Shown one piece after another: positions 58,952-64,000 of a DNA stretch of 64,000 nt. Source of the DNA: SZAS-79 sp965279075. Its GTDB lineage: Bacteria > Pseudomonadota > Gammaproteobacteria > Burkholderiales > SG8-39. The notes beneath the pieces are model-generated. The model did no database searches, had not been told where the DNA came from, and worked only from the letters and a program-made list of their open reading frames with translations. Location of the stretch: assembly GCA_965279075.1 (NCBI GenBank), contig CBDIHI010000011.1, forward strand, positions 620,001 to 684,000, written 5' to 3'. Made by a program: the position numbers and the translations under genes. Every line of letters starts with the position of its first letter. Position 1 is the stretch's first letter.

Positions 58952-60985
58952 ATGAAAATCGTCGACTCCTTTCCTTACGCAGTGCGGGAGGTCCGCAACT
59001 GCTGGATCCCGCTCGCCCGCGCGGGGCATGAGGGCACGCGCCTCGCGGCGCGCCTGTGGCTGCCGGAGGTGCCTGCCGGGGAGAAAGTGCCCGCGGTGAT
59101 GGATTTCTTCGTCTACCGCAAGAGCGACATCCAGGCCGTGCGCGACTCGACCACCTACGGCAACCTCGCCGGCCATGGCTATGCGTGCATCAAGGTCGAC
59201 TGCCGCGGGACGGGGGATTCCGACGGCCTCGCGCCGGACCAGTTTTCGACGGAGTTCGTGGAGGACGCGCTGGAGGCGCTGGCCTGGATCGCACGGCAGC
59301 CCTGGTGCAGTGGCATGGTCGGGATGACCGGGCTGTCGTGGCCGGGCCACATGTGCCTGCAGGTCGCCGCGCGCAACCCGCCCGAACTGCGCGCCATCGT
59401 CCCGATGGACGCCGCGGACGACCGCTACACCAACAAGTACCACGGCGGGTGCCTGCTGCATTACGGGTTCACGATCAGCGCCGCGCTGCTCGGGATGCAC
59501 GCGAGGCCGCCGAACCCGGAGCATGTGGGCGAAGGTTGGCGGGAGGCATGGAAGGCGCGCGTCGAGAGTTCGGCCGCCTGCATCGAGCGCTGGGTCGCGC
59601 ACCCCGACCGCGATGACTACTGGGCCGCAGGCTCCGTGACCGACAAGTATGCCGGGATGACCGCGGCGGTCTACGCCTCGTGCGGGCTCGCGGATCCCGG
59701 GTATGCGGTCTGCGTGCCGCGCATGCTCAAGGGCCTTGCCGGGCCGCGCAAGGTCCTGCTCGGCCCCTGGGCGCACCGCACGCCGCACTACCCGATGCCC
59801 GGGCCCGGCGTGGATTTCGTCAACGAGATGCGGCGCTGGTTCGACCAGTGGCTGAAGGGCATCGATACGGGGATCCTCGACGAACCCGCGGTGCGTTCGT
59901 GGATCTACGCCGGCGGCCCGCCAAAAGCCCAGGTCGGAGATGCAGCGGGGCGGTGGGTGACGGAAACCGAATGGCCGCCGAGCGGCATCGAGACGCGCAG
60001 CTTCGCGATCTGCAAGGAAGGCCTGCTGCAGGCGGGCGGTACCGCCGGTGTGGTGTCCGTTTCTTCGCCCCTGACGATGGGCACGGCGGGCGGAGAATGG
60101 ATGCCGTGGTTCGTCGCCGGGAACGGACCGGAACTTTCCGGCGACCAGCGCTCCGATGACGCGCTGTCGGCATGCTTCGACTCCGCGCCGCTGGACGACG
60201 GGGTCGACGTCTTTGGCGAGGTGCGCACGACCCTGGAGGTGTCTTCGGACCAGCCCCAAGCGCAGGTGGTCCTCAGGCTCTGTTCCGTCGCGCCGGACGG
60301 CACGTCGCGGCGCCTGGCGTTCGGGTTCCTTGACCTCGGCCACAGGGAGGGCGACACGCAGCGCCTGCCCCTCGAACCGGGCAGGCGCTATCGCATCTCG
60401 GTGGACATGCTGCCGGCGGCGGTGCACGTCCCGCAGGGGCACCGCTTGCGCCTCGCGGTCTCGACCAGCTACTGGCCGATGATCTGGCCGTCGCCGCGCC
60501 GCGCGACGCTGTCGATCCATGCCGGTGCCGGTGCGCTGCAGGTGCCGGTCCGCCCGCGCCGGGCTGAAGACGATGCGGTGCCTTCGCTCGGCGAGCCGAC
60601 CGTCGCCCGTGGCAACCCGACCACCGTGCTGAGGCAGCCAGCGGTGAAGCGCACCCTTGCGCAGGACCTCGCCACGGACACCACGACGCTTACGATCGAA
60701 GAGGACGGCGGCCACACGCGCATCGACGACCGCGCGATCGAGATCGACTGGACGGGCCGGCGGGTCACCTCGATCCGGCCCGACGATCCGCTGTCGGCGT
60801 CCGCCTACGCCGAGTGGACGTGGAAGCTCAGGTTCGGCGCCGTCGAAACGACGAGCTACGCGAGTACGCGCCTGACCTGCACGCTCGACACTTTCGAGAT
60901 CGAGGCGCGGGTCGAGGCGAAGGAAGGTACCCGGCTGGTCGCCGAGAAGACGATCAGGCGTAGCGTGCCGAGGCCGGGGCGCTAG
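58952..60985 (+). CDS. CocE/NonD-family serine hydrolase
   Basis: 677 residues. An N-terminal alpha/beta-hydrolase (VPAVMDFFVYRKSD, VDCRGTGDSDG) has nucleophile Ser in GLSWPGHM, an Asp in CGLADPGY and His in GPWAHRTPH; a C-terminal jelly-roll (YRISVDMLPAAVHVPQGHRL) follows. CocE-type enzymes cleave acyl esters or peptides. No signal peptide is present. It is co-oriented with the ABC importer (22-nt gap) and may process the imported compound. Ends by a 4-bp overlap with a convergent gene. Confidence 0.88.
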   Translation: MKIVDSFPYAVREVRNCWIPLARAGHEGTRLAARLWLPEVPAGEKVPAVMDFFVYRKSDIQAVRDSTTYGNLAGHGYACIKVDCRGTGDSDGLAPDQFSTEFVEDALEALAWIARQPWCSGMVGMTGLSWPGHMCLQVAARNPPELRAIVPMDAADDRYTNKYHGGCLLHYGFTISAALLGMHARPPNPEHVGEGWREAWKARVESSAACIERWVAHPDRDDYWAAGSVTDKYAGMTAAVYASCGLADPGYAVCVPRMLKGLAGPRKVLLGPWAHRTPHYPMPGPGVDFVNEMRRWFDQWLKGIDTGILDEPAVRSWIYAGGPPKAQVGDAAGRWVTETEWPPSGIETRSFAICKEGLLQAGGTAGVVSVSSPLTMGTAGGEWMPWFVAGNGPELSGDQRSDDALSACFDSAPLDDGVDVFGEVRTTLEVSSDQPQAQVVLRLCSVAPDGTSRRLAFGFLDLGHREGDTQRLPLEPGRRYRISVDMLPAAVHVPQGHRLRLAVSTSYWPMIWPSPRRATLSIHAGAGALQVPVRPRRAEDDAVPSLGEPTVARGNPTTVLRQPAVKRTLAQDLATDTTTLTIEEDGGHTRIDDRAIEIDWTGRRVTSIRPDDPLSASAYAEWTWKLRFGAVETTSYASTRLTCTLDTFEIEARVEAKEGTRLVAEKTIRRSVPRPGR

Positions 60986-61719
60986 GCCGCCCTGGCCTGT
61001 GCCTTCACCTGGGGCTGCTTTGCGCCGACTTCATCGAGGTACCTGAGGCAGCGCTCGGTGGTCTCGACGTCGCCGAATTTCGCGTCGATGTCGAACAGGT
61101 TCCACAGCACGGCGCCCGGCACGCGGTCGCCGATCGCTTCCTTGACCGCGATCGGGCGGAAGCCGTCGGCGAGTCCGTCGCAGACCGTCTCGCGCACGCA
61201 GGCCGAGGCCGTCACGCCGGTCACCAGGATCGTGTCCACGCCCGCAGCGCGCAGGTAGCCCGCCAGGTAGGTGCCGTGGAAGGCGCTCGCGCGCTTCTTG
61301 ATGAGCAGCTGCTCGCCCTCGATCGGCGCGATGCGCGAGTCGATGGCCCACAGCGCGGTGTTTTTCTGGTCCACCACGTCGACCGGGATCTTGTCGTGCC
61401 ACAGCCCCATGTCCGTGTGCGGGTTGTTGCGGTCGGTGATCTGGTAGCAGGTCGTGACGTGCACCACCGGCAGGTTGTACTTGCGGAAGGCGGCCAGGAG
61501 CTTCTGCATCGACGGGATGATCTGGTCGTCGACGTGCTCGCAGGTGAAAGGGTTGCCCGGGCGTGTCCACGCGTTGGCCAGGTCGACGCTGATCAGGGCG
61601 GGCTTCGCGCCGAACCCGACGCGGCGCTGGAAGCCGCGGGCCTGGTAGCGGCGGGTGGCTTCGGCGAAGGCTGCTTCGAGGGCGGCTTCGAGTTGCTTGT
61701 CGGCGAGGTCCTTGGACAT
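60982..61719 (-). CDS. isochorismatase-family amidohydrolase, N-carbamoylsarcosine amidase-like
   Basis: 245 residues with AGGAG before ATG 61719. The Asp-Lys-Cys triad is visible: ISVDLANAW, LIKKRASAFHGTYL and GVTASACVRETVCDG. The pattern resembles N-carbamoylsarcosine amidohydrolase, which releases sarcosine, CO2 and ammonia in creatinine breakdown. Sarcosine oxidase genes lie about 10 kb away. Divergent from a LysR gene, which probably regulates it. Alternative: another isochorismatase-like hydrolase. Confidence 0.82.
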   Translation of the reverse strand: MSKDLADKQLEAALEAAFAEATRRYQARGFQRRVGFGAKPALISVDLANAWTRPGNPFTCEHVDDQIIPSMQKLLAAFRKYNLPVVHVTTCYQITDRNNPHTDMGLWHDKIPVDVVDQKNTALWAIDSRIAPIEGEQLLIKKRASAFHGTYLAGYLRAAGVDTILVTGVTASACVRETVCDGLADGFRPIAVKEAIGDRVPGAVLWNLFDIDAKFGDVETTERCLRYLDEVGAKQPQVKAQARAA

Positions 61720-61776
61720 TGCGTCACTCCTGCGTGGGTTGGCGTGGTTCCCATGCTACGGGGATGTCGCTGAATT

Positions 61777-61800
61777 TTGATATCAATTGTTTATTAATTG
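61777..61800. promoter_or_regulatory. palindromes before LysR gene
   Basis: TTGATATCAA (61777-61786) is a 10-bp palindrome and CAATT/AATTG arms flank 7 nt at 61784-61800, in an AT-rich gap between divergent LysR and isochorismatase-like genes. These suit LysR binding; inferred. Confidence 0.5.
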
Positions 61801-62727
61801 ATGCAAAATTTGGTAACAATGTCCAAATCCCCGCCCAGCGCCCCGCGCGCACCCCGGTTCGACCTGCGCCAGGCGCGGGCCTTCCTCTTCGTTGCCGACG
61901 AGTTGCATTTCGGCCGCGCGGCGGCGCGCCTCTTCATGACCCAGCCCGCGCTGAGCCGCACGATCCGCACGCTGGAAGAGGCCGTGGGCGTGCCCCTTTT
62001 CGAGCGGTCCACGCGACGCGTGCGCCTGACGCCGGCGGGTGATGCCTTTGCCGCCGAGTGCCGCCTGGCGCTGGGCCATCTCGAGCGGGCAACCGCATCC
62101 GCCACGAACGCTGCCGAAGGCCGGGAGGGGCGGCTGCGGGTGGGCTACATGGATTTCGCGATCAACGGGCGCCTGCCGCAGATTCTCAAGGCGTTCCGCG
62201 CGAACGTCCCGCAGGTCATGGTCGACCTCGAGTACATCCCGACCGCCATGCAGCACACCGCGCTGATGGAGGGCCGCATCGACATCGGCTTCGTGATCGG
62301 CGAGTTCAGGGGGCAGAAGATCCTCAACCAGCTGGTGGACCGGGACGATTTCGTCGCGTTGCTGCCCGAAGGCCATCGCCTGGCGGCGAAGGTCCCGATC
62401 CGCCTGGCGGACCTCGCCGAAGAGCCTTTCGTGCTGGGTTCGGAGGACACTTTCAGCAGTTTCCGGCAACTGCTGTTCCCTTTGTGCCATACGGCGGGGT
62501 TCTTCCCGAAGATCGTCCAGCAGGCTTCCAACACCAGCGGGATCTTCGGCCTGGTCGCCGCCGGGGTGGGGGTGACGCTCTACGCGGGGTGTGCGCGCAA
62601 TTTCAAGCGGGCCGGCGTGGTGGTGAAGCCGCTGGCCGACGTGCGCGAGAAGATCCCGACTTATGCCGCCTGGGTCGCGGACCACCCTTCGGGGGCGCTG
62701 GCGCGCTTGCGGGAGTGCATCGGGTAG
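61801..62727 (+). CDS. LysR-family transcriptional regulator
   Basis: 308 residues from ATG 61801 (ATG 61819 is also possible; neither has a clear binding site). The helix-turn-helix FGRAAARLFMTQPALSRTIR lies near residue 40, followed by the linker and substrate-binding domain (GRLRVGYMDFAINGRLP). It is divergent from the N-carbamoylsarcosine amidase-like gene and likely controls it. Confidence 0.92.
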   Translation: MQNLVTMSKSPPSAPRAPRFDLRQARAFLFVADELHFGRAAARLFMTQPALSRTIRTLEEAVGVPLFERSTRRVRLTPAGDAFAAECRLALGHLERATASATNAAEGREGRLRVGYMDFAINGRLPQILKAFRANVPQVMVDLEYIPTAMQHTALMEGRIDIGFVIGEFRGQKILNQLVDRDDFVALLPEGHRLAAKVPIRLADLAEEPFVLGSEDTFSSFRQLLFPLCHTAGFFPKIVQQASNTSGIFGLVAAGVGVTLYAGCARNFKRAGVVVKPLADVREKIPTYAAWVADHPSGALARLRECIG

Positions 62728-62728
62728 G

Positions 62729-63031
62729 TTATTTCCCCTGCCGTGCCTTCAGCATGGCGGCCTGTACGTCGAACGAGTGGTCGACGAGCGTCTGGTAGAT
62801 GTCGGCGACGAAATCGGGGTCCACGCCGAACTCCTTCGCCCAGGCGCGGCGCTGGTCGATCAGCGCGGGAATATGTCCGGGGCGGCGCACGTCGTCCTCG
62901 CTTTTCTTGAAGCGCACCGCCTCATGGACGTATTTCGTGCGCTCGCCGAGCAGCTTGATGATCTGCCGGTCGTATTCGTTCACCGCGTCGCGGATGTCGA
63001 AAATGCTTGAACAGTCTTTCAGGGCCTTCAT
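62729..63031 (-). CDS. PchB/AroQ-type chorismate mutase-like protein
   Basis: 100 residues, all alpha, with GGAGAGGA before ATG 63031. It resembles PchB (isochorismate pyruvate-lyase): DIRDAVNEYDRQIIKLLGER, the RFKKSE segment at the position of the catalytic Lys of PchB, then RRAWAKEFGVD and FVADIYQTLV. No siderophore or aromatic biosynthesis genes are next to it; it lies 25 nt after the gamma-glutamyltranspeptidase-like gene. Chorismate mutase activity is the alternative. Confidence 0.82.
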   Translation of the reverse strand: MKALKDCSSIFDIRDAVNEYDRQIIKLLGERTKYVHEAVRFKKSEDDVRRPGHIPALIDQRRAWAKEFGVDPDFVADIYQTLVDHSFDVQAAMLKARQGK

Positions 63032-63056
63032 TGTCCTCTCCGCTCGTTGTCAGTGA

Positions 63057-64000
63057 TCACCAGGCCATCGCGTAGGCTTCGCGGCGCGGGTCGGCACCCG
63101 CGTGCAGCATCCCGGTTTCGGGGTCGCGCAGGATCGCGCAGACCGCACCCATGCTCCACGAAGTCGCGGGCCACATCTCGATGTCGTAGCCCATACCCTC
63201 GAGCGCGGCGACCGTGCCTTCGGGAAAACGGTTCTCCACGCACAGGCGCCCGGGCAGGTAGGCGTGCGGCGAGAACGAATTGGGGAAGTTGTAGCTGCCC
63301 ACGCGCGGCGCCTCGATCGCCTGCTGCACCTGCAGTCCGAAAGCGTTCACGTTGAGGAATACCTGCAGCATCGACTGGATCTGCACGTCGCCGCCGGGGG
63401 TACCCCAGGCCATGTGGAAGGCGCCGTCCTTGAGCGCGAGGGCGGGCGAGGGTGTCAGGCGCGGGCGTTTGCCGGGTTCGACCGAGCAGGGATGGCCCTC
63501 GATGAGCCGGCCCTGCATGCCGCGGGTCGAGATGTTGATGCCGAGGCCGTCGATCATGGGCGTGTCGTACATGGTGTCGGAGGGCGTGGCGGACCAGACG
63601 TTGCCCTGTGCGTCGGCGACGCAGCAGTAGATCGTGTCGGGCGCGGGAGGCACCTTGCCCTTGCCGGGCATCAGCGCCGCCATGTCGGGCCGGGCAACAC
63701 CCGGGATCCGGCCCGGGTCCGGCATCCGTCCCGGGGCGCGCTCGAGGTCGATCCGTGCGCGCTGGGCGGCGGCATAGTCGGCGGCTAGGAGTTGCCCGGT
63801 GGGGACCTTCACGAATTTCGGGTCGCCGACATAGGCTTCGCGGTCGGAGAAGGCGAGGTCCAGCGCCTGTGCGATCAGATGCAGGTACTTCGGCGTGTTG
63901 TGCCCGAGCGCGGCCAGGTCGATGCCCTCGAGGGTCTTCAGGGTCTCCAGCAGTACCACGCCCTGGCACCAGACGTCGCAGGTATGGATGTCCACGCCCC
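63057..64000 (-). CDS. gamma-glutamyltranspeptidase family protein (partial, 5' end outside window)
   Basis: About 314 residues of the C-terminal part are visible. It matches the Ntn-hydrolase GGT family: the small-subunit start PAPDTIYCCVADAQGNVWS, GRLIEGHPCSVEPGKRPR and GGDVQIQSMLQVFLNVN. The nucleophile would be the Thr of PDTIY; the usual TTH triplet is not present, as in many GGT-like hydrolases. The N-terminal large subunit and start lie beyond the window. Confidence 0.85.
   Translation of the reverse strand, partial: GVDIHTCDVWCQGVVLLETLKTLEGIDLAALGHNTPKYLHLIAQALDLAFSDREAYVGDPKFVKVPTGQLLAADYAAAQRARIDLERAPGRMPDPGRIPGVARPDMAALMPGKGKVPPAPDTIYCCVADAQGNVWSATPSDTMYDTPMIDGLGINISTRGMQGRLIEGHPCSVEPGKRPRLTPSPALALKDGAFHMAWGTPGGDVQIQSMLQVFLNVNAFGLQVQQAIEAPRVGSYNFPNSFSPHAYLPGRLCVENRFPEGTVAALEGMGYDIEMWPATSWSMGAVCAILRDPETGMLHAGADPRREAYAMAW

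Noticed and set aside
1..64000. CRISPR arrays, prophage blocks, transposases or rRNA
   Set aside because: No regularly spaced repeats, integrase, transposase or rRNA signature was seen; the ORF6N gene alone is not evidence of a prophage.

Overview
The window looks like chromosome of a high-GC betaproteobacterium, most likely Burkholderiales. By eye G+C is roughly two thirds, four orphan Bug-type (tripartite tricarboxylate transporter) solute receptors are spread along it, and most genes are catabolic. The genus cannot be fixed from the sequence alone.

Layout. (1) 1-6.5 kb, minus: a tight operon of an NTF2-like protein (DUF1348), a hydantoinase, an N-carbamoyl-amino-acid amidohydrolase, an ABM-fold protein, a flavin reductase-like protein, a small unknown protein and a UbiD-type decarboxylase that carries a second, degenerate UbiD-like half and runs off the left edge. 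(2) 6.6-8.4 kb: tRNA-Arg(ACG) with a good promoter and terminator, then an exported Asp-box propeller protein. (3) 8.5-12.7 kb: a signalling block with an ethylene-receptor-like histidine kinase, a sensorless kinase paired with a response regulator-TPR protein, a 40-residue basic protein and a nucleotidyl cyclase-YHS fusion. (4) 12.7-20.9 kb: Bug receptor, ketopantoate reductase, DUF3095, an SDR with no canonical catalytic residues, a DUF349 protein, an FAD monooxygenase and an NTF2-like protein. (5) 21.1-23.6 kb: an AT-richer BsuBI/PstI-type restriction-modification cassette that looks acquired. (6) 23.7-32.2 kb: deacetylase, disulfide reductase, AhpD-like/thioredoxin/RidA operon, TPR-methyltransferase, a paralogous pair of small proteins, and an SBP/Bug pair. 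(7) 32.3-42.5 kb: sugar-acid-like catabolism (permease, DenD-like, IlvD-like, HIBADH-like and IPMDH-like dehydrogenases, FMN hydroxyacid oxidase, Bug), interrupted by an ORF6N gene with a striking palindrome. (8) 42.6-53.0 kb: soxBDAG, an amidohydrolase, a COG0523 GTPase and sdaA in one minus-strand operon, with a GbdR-like GlxA/AraC regulator divergent from it. (9) 53.1-61.0 kb: Bug, M19-like protein, polyamine-type ABC importer and CocE-like hydrolase. (10) 61.0-64.0 kb: N-carbamoylsarcosine amidase-like protein, divergent LysR, a PchB/AroQ-like protein and a gamma-glutamyltranspeptidase cut by the right edge.

How the genes may work together: hydantoinase, carbamoylases, N-carbamoylsarcosine amidase, sarcosine oxidase and serine dehydratase fit a route from methylated or cyclic amides through sarcosine and glycine/serine to pyruvate. 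Region 7 fits hydroxy-acid or sugar-acid oxidation. Three copies of an unassigned roughly 65-nt intergenic repeat lie at 8.4, 26.0 and 40.4 kb. The items most worth follow-up are the duplicated UbiD, the dispersed repeat, the ORF6N palindrome, the ethylene-receptor-like kinase, the restriction-modification cassette and the apparent CTG start of sdaA.
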